28,731 nucleotides of DNA from a virus. Shown in pieces: positions 1 through 5,845 of this stretch. Under the pieces are notes generated by a model, which did no database searches, had not been told where the DNA came from, and saw only the letters and a program-made list of their open reading frames with translations. The first letter of the stretch is position 1. Each line of letters opens with the position of its first letter. The DNA is taken from positions 1-28,731 of IMG/VR virus record IMGVR_UViG_3300032893_000231; one strand, given 5' to 3'. The translations under genes and the position numbers were made by a program.

Positions 1-99
1 GTAACTCCTCGAAGCACGCGTCGTCAGGTAACTACTCGAAGCACGCGTCGTCAGGTAACTCCTCGAAGCACGCGTCGTCAGGTAACTACTCGAAGCACG
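1..99 (+). repeat. 27-bp coding tandem repeat, arranged as a 54-bp duplication
   Basis: Units begin at 1, 28, 55 and 82; the last diverges after base 99. Units 1 and 3 have CCTC where units 2 and 4 have ACTC, giving alternating Ser and Tyr. The array therefore looks like a recent duplication of a 54-bp pair. It is in frame and encodes the 9-residue repeats of the DUF7666-like protein. The left edge may continue outside the window. Confidence 0.9.
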
Positions 100-296
100 A
101 AGCCACCGGCAAAAATTCTGCCGCCGCTGTCGCGGCTGTCGGAGGTCGTGCAAAAATGGCTGAAGGTGGCGCGTTTGCGTTGGCGTTCTACAACTCAGAA
201 ACCGGGTGGGATTTCGTAGTAGGTAAAGTCGGTATTAACGGCGTAAAGGCCAATACCTGGTATCACGTAGAAGACGGCAGGCTCGTCGAAGGTTGA
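1..296 (+). CDS. C-terminal part of a DUF7666-like repeat protein (5' end outside window)
   Basis: The frame is open from the window edge (first full codon at base 3) to TGA at 294-296. It starts with four 9-residue repeats of the form N-S/Y-S-K-H-A-S-S-G. A Gly/Ala-rich segment follows (SAAAVAAVGGRAKMAEGGAF), then a closing domain containing WDFVVGKVGINGVKANTWY and ending HVEDGRLVEG. Repeats of this kind followed by a closing sheet with a 'p-x-T-W-Y-x-l-x-d-G-x-f-V-E' ending are typical of phage and bacterial DUF7666-type proteins, whose molecular role is unknown. The repeats probably stack as a beta-solenoid. The N-terminal domain is missing, so the family call rests on the repeats and the last 40 residues. 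Confidence 0.7.
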   Translation, partial: NSSKHASSGNYSKHASSGNSSKHASSGNYSKHEATGKNSAAAVAAVGGRAKMAEGGAFALAFYNSETGWDFVVGKVGINGVKANTWYHVEDGRLVEG

Positions 297-297
297 C

Positions 298-648
298 ATG
301 AAAACCTACCCCGCACTTTCCGAGATCGAATCAAAAATCCTAGCCTACTGCCAAGGATTCCCGCGTTCGCCTGTGATTTCTGACGAACTAATCGAACTCA
401 TCCATCCCTACCCGCTGTTTACTGCGCACAAGACAATCGAAGGCTACACAAATGCGCAGGAAGAGTGGAAGACGCTAGCGTATGGCGATAAATCGATGAC
501 TCCGAAAGAAAGCTATTCCAGTATATGCCGACAGGCATGTACCAATCTTGTAAAACTTGGGTATATACTAGAAAACAATTGCGGATATGGGAAGTTTAAG
601 TATTACATCACGAAATGGGGGCTGAAATATGAAACTAAAGCTCAGTGA
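298..648 (+). CDS. Phage hypothetical protein with winged-helix-like C-terminus, paralogue A
   Basis: 116 residues. The ATG lies one base after the upstream stop, with GAAGG at about 288-292 as a possible ribosome site. I recognise no named family. It is clearly related to the next gene: both share an 'I-H-P-Y-P' motif near residue 40, an aromatic 'W...A-(F/Y)-G' stretch, 'ESYSSI(C/R)..AC..LV..G' in the middle, and a 'G..YKY.IT..G' hairpin at the C-terminus. The last 45 residues read like a winged helix (recognition helix then beta-hairpin), so nucleic-acid binding is possible but unproven. It overlaps the paralogue by 20 bp. Confidence 0.7.
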   Translation: MKTYPALSEIESKILAYCQGFPRSPVISDELIELIHPYPLFTAHKTIEGYTNAQEEWKTLAYGDKSMTPKESYSSICRQACTNLVKLGYILENNCGYGKFKYYITKWGLKYETKAQ

Positions 649-970
649 ACTAGGCGACGAAGAAGTTAAATTCCTGCGTTACTGCGCAGAGAAGTGCGAC
701 TACGTTGGCGAAATGGAGCTGCTTGAAGTCATCCATCCATACCCGAAATATACCGGCAATGCCGTTGATACTCTGCTCGAGAAACGCGAGTGGGGAATAC
801 AGGCATTCGGATACGGTAAGGGCAATTTACCCTACTGCGAAAGCTATTCGTCGATCCGCAATGAAGCCTGCGATAAGCTAGTTGATGCCGGCCTACTGGA
901 GCGCCAGCGCTACGGTGTGAGTTACAAATATGCGATAACAGCGAAAGGCATTCGCCTACTCGACCAATGA
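629..970 (+). CDS. Phage hypothetical protein with winged-helix-like C-terminus, paralogue B
   Basis: 113 residues. The ATG lies inside the 3' end of paralogue A, behind a G-rich stretch at 617-621. It shares the IHPYP motif, the ESYSSI..EACDKLVDAGLL helix and the C-terminal 'YKYAITAKG' hairpin with gene 298-648, so the pair is a tandem duplication that has diverged considerably. The segment from about residue 70 to the end (helix, helix, LLERQRYGVSYKYAIT wing) resembles a winged-helix DNA-binding fold. The function is unknown. Its TGA overlaps the ATG of the following micro-ORF, suggesting translational coupling. Confidence 0.7.
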   Translation: MKLKLSELGDEEVKFLRYCAEKCDYVGEMELLEVIHPYPKYTGNAVDTLLEKREWGIQAFGYGKGNLPYCESYSSIRNEACDKLVDAGLLERQRYGVSYKYAITAKGIRLLDQ

Positions 971-1095
971 AAACCATCCTCCTGCTCCTCGCGCTCTATC
1001 CATTCGTGATCTGGAGCACGCATCACAACAAGCGCTGCAAATTTAGAGAACAACCAACATACTTATGTCACTCGAAGAATACAAAGAAATGTTAG
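967..1095 (+). CDS. Small membrane peptide (42 aa)
   Basis: ATGA overlap with the upstream stop (ATG 967-969, TGA 968-970). The product has one hydrophobic segment (residues 4-16, ILLLLALYPFVIW) followed by a basic, Cys-containing tail. It could be an inner-membrane micro-protein; no lipobox is obvious. The 3' end overlaps the next gene by 31 bp, which is longer than usual here, so the real product may end in use before that or may not be made. No family recognised. Confidence 0.45.
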   Translation: MKTILLLLALYPFVIWSTHHNKRCKFREQPTYLCHSKNTKKC

Positions 1096-1298
1096 AACAA
1101 CATGACTGGTATTACATGATGTCCGACGACCACCGTGTTTACCGGGCAGGCAAAGATGCCGAATACAACCTGAAGCAAGAAGCTCGCAAAGGTGGCGATG
1201 AGTTCAAGCGCGCCTACAACAAGGCGTATTCGGATCGGTTCCACGCGCCGCCCTACAACGTTCCGCATGTTTGGCCATTCCCGGAGGTGGTGAAATGA
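1065..1298 (+). CDS. Conserved phage hypothetical protein (77 aa)
   Basis: It begins MSLEEYKEMLEQHDWYYMMS and continues with a helical, charged middle (residues 25-58) and a Pro-rich tail. The N-terminal pattern 'EEYKE.LE.HDWYY..SDD..V...G' is one I recognise from small proteins of unknown function in many phages. No function is assigned in that family. The upstream ribosome site is weak. The stop overlaps the ATG of the next gene (1295). Confidence 0.7.
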   Translation: MSLEEYKEMLEQHDWYYMMSDDHRVYRAGKDAEYNLKQEARKGGDEFKRAYNKAYSDRFHAPPYNVPHVWPFPEVVK

Positions 1299-1759
1299 AT
1301 ACTAAAACTGAATTTAAGATAATCAAAAACGAGACTGTGTTTGGACTTGCAGACGCAGTTAACGTAGAGTGCGTGAAAGGGTGGGAGCCATATGGCAACA
1401 TATTCTCTGATGACTCAAGTTTCGTGCATCATGCTCTAATCAGAAAAACAGACACTGACCGTCCGCGCATCGTCTGCCTGTGCGGCTCGACGCGGTTCAC
1501 AGATGCATTCCAAAAAGCAACGCAGCGTGAGACAATGGCCGGTCGCATAGTGTTATCAGTGGGTTCAGTAGAAGATGGCGTCGAGATAACCGAGCAGGTA
1601 AAAGCCAAGCTCGACCAACTGCATTTCCGAAAGATCGACCTGGCCGACGAGATCCTAGTACTTAACGTCGGTGGCTACGTAGGCGCGTCCACGCGGTCAG
1701 AAATCGAATATGCCGAGAGGCAAGGAAAGCCGGTTCGGTGGCTGGAAGGTACAACATGA
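1295..1759 (+). CDS. DUF1737-like domain fused to a nucleoside 2-deoxyribosyltransferase-like domain
   Basis: I place the start at 1295 (154 aa) because GGAGGTGG at 1283-1290 sits 4 nt upstream and the ATG overlaps the previous stop; an in-frame ATG at 1271 lacks such a site. Residues 1-45 (FKIIKNETVFGLADAVN...KGWEPYG) fit a DUF1737 small domain. Residues about 54-150 start IVCLCGSTRF and include DLADEILVLNVGGYVGAST followed by R-S-E-I-E-Y-A. The CGSTRF nucleotide loop and the 'GG-Y-x-G-x-S-T-x-x-E-I-x-Y-A' segment are typical of the nucleoside 2-deoxyribosyltransferase/DUF4406-type superfamily. A role in cutting or moving an N-glycosidic bond of a nucleotide is plausible; the actual substrate is not visible. 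Confidence 0.7.
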   Translation: MNTKTEFKIIKNETVFGLADAVNVECVKGWEPYGNIFSDDSSFVHHALIRKTDTDRPRIVCLCGSTRFTDAFQKATQRETMAGRIVLSVGSVEDGVEITEQVKAKLDQLHFRKIDLADEILVLNVGGYVGASTRSEIEYAERQGKPVRWLEGTT

Positions 1760-1998
1760 TTCGCCTACAAATATGTCTGGCCTGGAAAGTAATGGCGTTC
1801 GCACGTTGGCTTGAGCGTCAAACCGGCTGTTTAATTAACGCGCCATTCTGCGTGCGTCATATCGAATGTGGACTATGCAAAAAGAAAGAATGGGCGTTCC
1901 GCGTACGCGAGATGAATGACACTGCTGAATATCTTAGCGGTTCAGTTGGGATAACCTATCCTGTCTGTAAGAAATGTGAAGACAGCATACCATTCTAA
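1756..1998 (+). CDS. Small Cys-rich, putative zinc-binding protein
   Basis: 80 residues from the ATG at 1756, which overlaps the upstream stop (ATGA). An in-frame GTG at 1738 is less likely. Cysteines occur as C-x(5)-C-x2-C in the middle (FCVRHIECGLCKKKEW) and a second C-x2-C pair near the end (PVCKKCED), giving a plausible four-Cys zinc ribbon split by about 45 residues. The N-terminus is an amphipathic, aromatic helix. No named family recognised. Confidence 0.6.
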   Translation: MIRLQICLAWKVMAFARWLERQTGCLINAPFCVRHIECGLCKKKEWAFRVREMNDTAEYLSGSVGITYPVCKKCEDSIPF

Positions 1999-1999
1999 C

Positions 2000-2101
2000 A
2001 TGATAGCCTTACTTTTCACGTTAACAATCGGCAAGGCCATATGCTTCGCGGCAATAGCATTTGTATTTTTCGTGCTAGGGTATATTTCTAACGATGAATG
2101 A
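2000..2101 (+). CDS. Single-span membrane micro-protein (33 aa)
   Basis: Too short for usual gene callers. The ATG is one base after the upstream TAA. The product is nearly all hydrophobic (MIALLFTLTIGKAICFAAIA then FVFFVLGYISNDE), consistent with one membrane span and a short acidic end. The stop overlaps the next gene by 8 bp. It fits the packed gene order and fills what would otherwise be the only gap in this block. Function unknown. Confidence 0.5.
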   Translation: MIALLFTLTIGKAICFAAIAFVFFVLGYISNDE

Positions 2102-2348
2102 ACCAACCTACATCGAACAACTCGCGCAGTGGCATGATAAACTTGCTGCATCGCATCTCGATACGATTTGTGATCATGAGAAAGGACTACAATTTCGCGC
2201 CACCGCAACCGCGCTTAGGAAAATGGAGGCGGCGCTTGAATACTATTCACATGCACCCTGGGCCGAGGTCCCTGGAGTTGCATGGTTTAGATATAGTTTT
2301 GCCACAAAGGCAAACGAAGCACTCCAACCACCAACAAATCAGCCATGA
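2094..2348 (+). CDS. Phage hypothetical protein (84 aa)
   Basis: I prefer this frame over a rival ATG at 2098, because it ends with an ATGA overlap into the next real gene and has the balanced composition of its neighbours. It contains an amphipathic helix pair (IEQLAQWHDKLAASHLD and RATATALRKMEAALEYY). No catalytic motif is seen. It resembles small helical accessory phage proteins; no family recognised. Confidence 0.6.
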   Translation: MNEPTYIEQLAQWHDKLAASHLDTICDHEKGLQFRATATALRKMEAALEYYSHAPWAEVPGVAWFRYSFATKANEALQPPTNQP

Positions 2349-2536
2349 GTCAATATATCGACGTAGAGGGAATGCATAGCGCTGCGAGGCGTATGGAAAA
2401 CGCGGCAGATAGCGCACAGCGTTCCGCCGATAGAATTGAGCAGGCCGTGAATCAACTGAAAATCTTGCTCGACGACGGCTATGGCAACAACGCATGCAAG
2501 CTAATTGAACTGCTATCAAAGGAAACTCAGACATGA
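2345..2536 (+). CDS. Small helical phage protein (63 aa)
   Basis: ATGA overlaps at both ends tie it to its neighbours. The product is almost entirely helical with heptad-like spacing (AARRMENAADSAQRSADRIE, then AVNQLKILL), suggesting a coiled-coil oligomer. No motif identifies a function. Confidence 0.6.
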   Translation: MSQYIDVEGMHSAARRMENAADSAQRSADRIEQAVNQLKILLDDGYGNNACKLIELLSKETQT

Positions 2537-3288
2537 TAACCACACAACCAAACCAACCGCCAGCGCTTACGCCTGAGCGGCTTGTTGCTACGATACGCGA
2601 AACGGAATTTAAACACGGTGCCTATGGTCCATATGAGACTTGGTGTATTTCTGATAAAACTTCCGTGCAGCTAATAGCTGATTACGTTGCGCAATTATGC
2701 AAGAAGCAAATTCAACATGAAGCCGTTCTTACTATTCATAGCGCTAAACTAGAAACTGAACTAGTCGCCCTCCGCACGGCGATTGCGAAGAAGGATAAGG
2801 CGTTAGAATCAGCAGAAATTTTGCTACGCCGAGCTACAGCTTGGTGCCCACAAGACAGGAATGATCTGGTGCTGAGAAATATAGAGAGCACTAATTCCGC
2901 TCGTTTACTCACGCCCGCCGCAGTCGCCGACGAACTGGCCGCGGTGGAAAAGGAAAGTGCACAGATAAAGAAATCCGCAGATGAAGTAGCCGAAAAAGCA
3001 CTGGCCCTAGCTTGTGATCTTGATAAGTCGAAGTACGAACTAGCCGTCAAGGACAAGCGGATTGCTGAGCTGGAGTTAGCCGTCGCACGCGCAGAGTCAA
3101 TCGAGCGCGAGGTTTGTGAAGGCCGCCATTTCTATTTGCAGCATGAGATTGATGCTGTTGCGCAACGTGCCGAAGCAGCCGAGGCTAAGGTGGCTGAACT
3201 TGAAAACGCAAACACGCTTCTAAATAAACTAGCGATAGAACGTGTAGACAGAGCTGAGGCCAGGGCGGCTGGCGAAAATGCAGGCTGA
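2533..3288 (+). CDS. Coiled-coil phage protein (Ea22-like layout)
   Basis: 251 residues. A short N-terminal globular part (LTPERLVATIRETEFKHGAY, residues about 13-60) precedes long Glu/Lys/Ala-rich coiled coils (about 65-105 and 130-245). This layout, with a C-terminal run of 'A-E-A-K-V-A-E-L-E' heptads, recalls Ea22-like/ead accessory proteins of temperate phages, but there is no decisive signature. It starts in an ATGA overlap with the gene before and overlaps the next small gene by 11 bp. Confidence 0.6.
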   Translation: MITTQPNQPPALTPERLVATIRETEFKHGAYGPYETWCISDKTSVQLIADYVAQLCKKQIQHEAVLTIHSAKLETELVALRTAIAKKDKALESAEILLRRATAWCPQDRNDLVLRNIESTNSARLLTPAAVADELAAVEKESAQIKKSADEVAEKALALACDLDKSKYELAVKDKRIAELELAVARAESIEREVCEGRHFYLQHEIDAVAQRAEAAEAKVAELENANTLLNKLAIERVDRAEARAAGENAG

Positions 3289-3445
3289 TAAGGAGCGGTT
3301 AGATTGGCTTAGCGACACGTCGAATACTGACCATATAGATGAGGCACTGAAGTTCTACTATGACTCCATCATCCTCCGCGAAGCAATAGACGCAGCTATG
3401 GCTCATGAACGCATCGACGCAGCGCGCAAAGGGTCGGGCGCATGA
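3278..3445 (+). CDS. Short acidic helical protein (55 aa)
   Basis: The ATG lies inside the end of the coiled-coil gene, and GAGG at about 3256-3259 is too distant to be a strong ribosome site. The product reads MQADKERLDWLSDTSNTDHI and continues with helices to AARKGSGA. The 'ERLDWL.......' start followed by 'REAIDAAM' is common in small phage proteins that begin with a helix packing 'R-L-D-W-L' motif. Function unknown. The codon pattern and position argue for a real gene. Confidence 0.6.
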   Translation: MQADKERLDWLSDTSNTDHIDEALKFYYDSIILREAIDAAMAHERIDAARKGSGA

Positions 3446-3485
3446 GCAAATTCTGCGTACAGAAGAACAAAAGAAGAAAAACAAC

Positions 3486-3683
3486 ATGCTCCTCTCCACC
3501 CCAATCCAATCGCTTCGTACAATTCTCGATCACTTTGAAAAGACTGAGAACTACTGCAGGGCAAAACGTCGCCATAAGCTAAAGACTCGTCGGCCAACGC
3601 CCTACGAGGAACAAATCCTATCCGACTGCGCAAAAGCTAGAGCAATTTTAAATTCATCAGAGGCACCAAATAATCTTGTTTGA
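3486..3683 (+). CDS. Small basic phage protein (65 aa)
   Basis: I choose ATG 3486; an upstream in-frame ATG at 3405 would overlap the preceding gene by 41 bp and add a low-complexity basic leader. A separate 46-residue frame opening at ATG 3442 (ATGA overlap) is an alternative but has poor composition. The product has an N-terminal helix (PIQSLRTILDHFEKTENY), a basic middle (RAKRRHKLKTRR) and 'EEQILSDCAKARAIL'. No family recognised. The stop codon lies in the loop of the palindrome described next. Confidence 0.5.
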   Translation: MLLSTPIQSLRTILDHFEKTENYCRAKRRHKLKTRRPTPYEEQILSDCAKARAILNSSEAPNNLV

Positions 3684-3713
3684 CAAGATTCAACATTCAA
3701 AACATCCTTTAAT
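3672..3713 (+). promoter_or_regulatory. Palindrome over a consensus -35 hexamer upstream of the GT9 gene
   Basis: AATCTTG (3672-3678), a 5-nt loop, then CAAGATT (3684-3690) form a perfect 7-bp inverted repeat. The loop and right arm contain TTGACA (3680-3685), a perfect sigma70 -35. At 17 bp there is only a weak -10 (CATCCT, 3703-3708); TTTAAT (3708-3713) is better but 22 bp away. No U-tract follows, so a terminator is unlikely. An operator-covered promoter is a possible reading, with low certainty. Confidence 0.35.
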
Positions 3714-3718
3714 TTCAC

Positions 3719-4810
3719 ATGCATATACTCACACTACAAGATAGCGTTGACCTAGGAGATCAGACAATTGAGCAAGGCCGATACATCATAGACGACCTGA
3801 ACGCAGCTCACCTACTGGTCCTGGCGAGCAGAGGCCAGATGACAACCTTAGACGAAGTTCGCCCACTTGATGAGAATCAAGATTGGAACGATAAGAAAAT
3901 CCTTTTCATGCGTGCAGGCGGATTCGGCGATCTCGTATTACTCACGCCCGTGTTGCGCGAGATCAAACGCCGCTGGCCGAACTGCCACTTAGCGATATCG
4001 ACCATGAAGCATTATGCGCCGGTCATATCAAATCTGGAGTTAATCGACGAAATCATAGAGTACCCAGTCCCATTCGATATCGGAAATTCCTTCAACGCAT
4101 GGGTATTCCTTGAGAACGCGATCGAGCGCAACCCACGCGCCAGAGAAATTCACATGACGGAACTATTCGGGGAGATCGCTGGCGTCGCTTCAATCGACAA
4201 CCTTCTGCCTGAATACCGAGTTAAAGCCACCGAAGCAATCTGGGCCAATGAGGCATATCCTCGCGTGAACGGCACGAAGCGCTGCTGCATCCAGGTTGGC
4301 ACTTCCGCACTTTGCCGTACGTATCCGCGGTCAAAACTTAGCGAGGTCTGCATAGAACTACTTCAACGCGGTTGGGAAGTATTTCTTCTGGGCGCTAAGG
4401 GCGAAGTGAAGTTTGACAAAGCTCCGCCTGCTGGGCTTCGGAATTTAGCTGATGCGAATCTCACGCTGCGCCAGTCTGCTGCCGTAATGAGCCAGTCGGA
4501 CGTTTTCTTGGGTTCTGATTCGGCGCTGCTTCATATTGCAGGCGCGCTCGCAGTTCCGGCAGTAGGGCTCTATGGTCCGTTCCCATGGCACCTACGTACG
4601 AAGCATTGCCCAACGACCGTAGCGATTTCTGGTAACGGCGCATGCGCACCTTGCTTCCATCATGTGAATGCCGCTCGTAGGAATCATTTTCCAACAGATT
4701 GCCCATCGCGATCAAAAGGAATCTGCGAAGTACTGGCTGATATCTCGCCAGCGCGGATCGTTACGAAGCTCGAGGCGATTGCCGCGCATGAGCCGCGGGC
4801 GCATGGTTAG
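3719..4810 (+). CDS. Glycosyltransferase family 9 (heptosyltransferase-like)
   Basis: 363 residues. After a 58-residue N-terminal extension that is not typical of the family, ILFMRAGGFGDLVLLTPVLR (residues 61-80) gives the GT9 glycine-rich loop and first helix. CCIQVGTSALCRTYPRSKL opens the C-terminal Rossmann domain. FLGSDSALLHIAGALAVPAV then G-L-Y-G-P (from about residue 263) is the nucleotide-sugar binding motif that defines GT9. Enzymes of this family move heptose or related sugars from ADP/NDP donors to LPS-type acceptors. Here it could modify a host or virion glycan. The stop codon TAG (4808-4810) lies inside the first GTTAGGC core of the cassette region, so the natural C-terminus may have been replaced by cassette insertion. 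Confidence 0.85.
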   Translation: MHILTLQDSVDLGDQTIEQGRYIIDDLNAAHLLVLASRGQMTTLDEVRPLDENQDWNDKKILFMRAGGFGDLVLLTPVLREIKRRWPNCHLAISTMKHYAPVISNLELIDEIIEYPVPFDIGNSFNAWVFLENAIERNPRAREIHMTELFGEIAGVASIDNLLPEYRVKATEAIWANEAYPRVNGTKRCCIQVGTSALCRTYPRSKLSEVCIELLQRGWEVFLLGAKGEVKFDKAPPAGLRNLADANLTLRQSAAVMSQSDVFLGSDSALLHIAGALAVPAVGLYGPFPWHLRTKHCPTTVAISGNGACAPCFHHVNAARRNHFPTDCPSRSKGICEVLADISPARIVTKLEAIAAHEPRAHG

Positions 4811-4812
4811 GC
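4806..4812 (+). other. Left-boundary recombination core GTTAGGC
   Basis: The core fits GTTRRRY exactly and supplies the GT9 stop codon. I find no RYYYAAC partner within 141 bp upstream (the nearest GCCCAAC is at 4608, about 205 bp away). It may therefore be a secondary insertion target or an attI-like single site rather than a full attC. Confidence 0.55.
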
Positions 4813-4824
4813 GTTACAAGTTTT

Positions 4825-5073
4825 ATGACTATACACACAGATTTCAAAATGGTCCCGCTGGGCTTGTTCTTAATTCGGATGCAGCACGAAAGCACAGGAG
4901 GTCCTGTGTTGCACATCGGCCTGAAAGTGCGAGATGCAGAATGGTACGAGCAACCGACCTGCCCAGTTTACTCTGAAACGGCGTCGAAAAAACACTGTGC
5001 GGAGTTCTGGGCGTGGGCTGAAGAACACCTCCCAATCTATGAATACCCAAATACCGTCAAGGCGGCTGGTTAG
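4825..5073 (+). CDS. Cassette 1: hypothetical protein (82 aa)
   Basis: The leader runs from the core to the ATG at 4825 (TTACAAGTTTT, no good Shine-Dalgarno), as is common for cassette genes. The product starts MTIHTDFKMVPLGLFLIRMQ, contains 'VLHIGLKVRDAEWYEQP' and ends 'YEYPNTVKAAG'. TAG lies in the next core, GTTAGAG (5069-5075). No known family is recognised; it looks like a small mixed alpha/beta protein. The cassette lacks a recognisable RYYYAAC box, so its attC is degenerate or lost. Confidence 0.6.
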   Translation: MTIHTDFKMVPLGLFLIRMQHESTGGPVLHIGLKVRDAEWYEQPTCPVYSETASKKHCAEFWAWAEEHLPIYEYPNTVKAAG

Positions 5074-5075
5074 AG
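5069..5075 (+). other. Core GTTAGAG between cassettes 1 and 2
   Basis: It matches GTTRRR but has G instead of Y at the last base. It overlaps the stop of cassette 1. Its exact complement, CTCTAAC, occurs at 5360-5366 near the end of the following gene, supporting it as the left end of cassette 2. Confidence 0.5.
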
Positions 5076-5084
5076 ATTTTTACC

Positions 5085-5390
5085 ATGAGCCACGATACAA
5101 ACTGTCCTTACTGCCAAGCCGAAATCGAAATCAATCATGATGACGGCTATGGATATGGCGACGACCAATATCAGCAGACATGCAGATCGTGTGGCAAGGC
5201 GTTCGTCTTCACGACAACGACGGTCCATTATTACGATGTCGAAAAGGCGGACTGCCTGAACGGCGGCGAGCATAAATGGAAACGCACATGCACCATACCG
5301 CGTGAGTTCGAGCGGATGCGCTGCGAAATGTGCGGCGAAGAAAAACTGATTCCTGATTTCTCTAACGATCAAGGTGTGGCGCGTCGCTGA
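5085..5390 (+). CDS. Cassette 2: double zinc-ribbon-like protein (101 aa)
   Basis: The N-terminal half has C-P-Y-C (residues 8-11) and C-R-S-C (about 32-35), framing an acidic Gly/Tyr stretch; the pattern NCPYCQAEIEINHDDGYGYG is that of a zinc ribbon. After a Cys/His linker (DCLNGGEHKWKRTC), a third pair, C-E-M-C-G-E-E (about 84-90), occurs. Similar two-ribbon proteins are found in phages and integron cassettes without known function; nucleic-acid or protein binding is likely. It starts 15 bp after the cassette's left end, with no strong ribosome site. Confidence 0.7.
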   Translation: MSHDTNCPYCQAEIEINHDDGYGYGDDQYQQTCRSCGKAFVFTTTTVHYYDVEKADCLNGGEHKWKRTCTIPREFERMRCEMCGEEKLIPDFSNDQGVARR

Positions 5391-5397
5391 AAACTTT

Positions 5398-5508
5398 ATG
5401 GGAAATCCAACACAAACAAACGCAGCGCAACGGAGCGTAATCGCCTTCGGTCTAACGCCCAAGGTCTGCCACGGAGCGATAGCGACGTTGGCAGTAGCGC
5501 CTAGTTAG
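5398..5508 (+). CDS. Possible micro-ORF across attC (36 aa)
   Basis: The ATG follows AAAACTTT, like the leaders of neighbouring cassette genes (ACTTTATG). The product MGNPTQTNAAQRSVIAFGLT continues through the attC to a TAG inside GTTAGGC. Its start resembles that of the gene at 5779 (MENQNTP...QSV). It may be a remnant of a small fused cassette rather than an expressed gene. Confidence 0.3.
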   Translation: MGNPTQTNAAQRSVIAFGLTPKVCHGAIATLAVAPS

Positions 5509-5510
5509 GC
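5450..5510 (+). other. attC site 1 (61 bp), short hairpin type
   Basis: R'' GTCTAAC (5450-5456) and R' GTTAGGC (5504-5510) pair with one G-T wobble. Inside, CTGCCA (5466-5471) pairs with TGGCAG (5488-5493 region), with a GAGCGATAGCGA loop. This box order and an inner L''/L' pair with an unpaired central segment match canonical attC recombination sites recognised as folded single strands by IntI. Confidence 0.8.
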
Positions 5511-5515
5511 ACTTT

Positions 5516-5737
5516 ATGAAATACGAAGAACATAAACAAAGATTAGAAACAGTCCCATATATCAAGGAACGTAGGGCGACCCTAATGCACGCATGCGGTG
5601 CTTGCGGCGGAAGTGGATTCATCGACTGCGGCAATTCAGAAAGTGGGGATGTCGGCTATGGCCACGAATGCCGTATCTGTTCTGGCTCGGGTCGCAACGC
5701 GGAACCGTATCACGGCCAACTTTACATCGGTGCCTAA
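5516..5737 (+). CDS. Cassette 3: small DnaJ-type Cys-rich zinc-finger protein (73 aa)
   Basis: The ATG is 11 bp from the cassette's left end (leader TTAGGCACTTT). The C-terminal half has two C-x2-C-x-G-x-G units: C-G-A-C-G-G-S-G-F and C-R-I-C-S-G-S-G-R, the motif of the DnaJ/Hsp40 zinc-finger domain. The rest (MKYEEHKQRLETVPYIKERR) is a charged helix. There is no J domain, so it is a free-standing zinc finger that might bind unfolded proteins or RNA. The stop TAA is inside its attC box GCCTAAC. Confidence 0.7.
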   Translation: MKYEEHKQRLETVPYIKERRATLMHACGACGGSGFIDCGNSESGDVGYGHECRICSGSGRNAEPYHGQLYIGA

Positions 5738-5845
5738 CGCCAGTGATGACCAACGCTCTGCGGAGCGTAAATAACTCTATGGAAAACCAAAACACACCGA
5801 GCGTAGAAAACGCTCAATCAAACGGACAGATGCAGAGCGTTAGGT
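5732..5845 (+). other. attC site 2 (114 bp)
   Basis: R'' GCCTAAC (5732-5738) is the exact complement of this cassette's left end (GTTAGGC at 5504). R' is GTTAGGT (5839-5845). A perfect 10-bp inverted repeat, AACGCTCTGC (5752-5761) with GCAGAGCGTT (5832-5841), plus an inner GAGCGT/ACGCTC hairpin near 5795-5815, give it a long folded structure. The next gene starts inside it. Confidence 0.75.

Noticed and set aside
1-99. Short regular repeats that could suggest a CRISPR array
   Set aside because: There are no unique spacers; the 27-bp units are contiguous, in frame and translate to a 9-residue protein repeat.
2098-2379. ORF of 93 codons in an alternative frame
   Set aside because: It overlaps 2094-2348 almost completely, has poorer composition and would clash with the gene at 2345.
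4608-4614. GCCCAAC in the GT9 gene as R'' partner of the core at 4806
   Set aside because: The site would be about 205 bp long, beyond the usual attC range, and it lies within well-conserved GT9 coding sequence.
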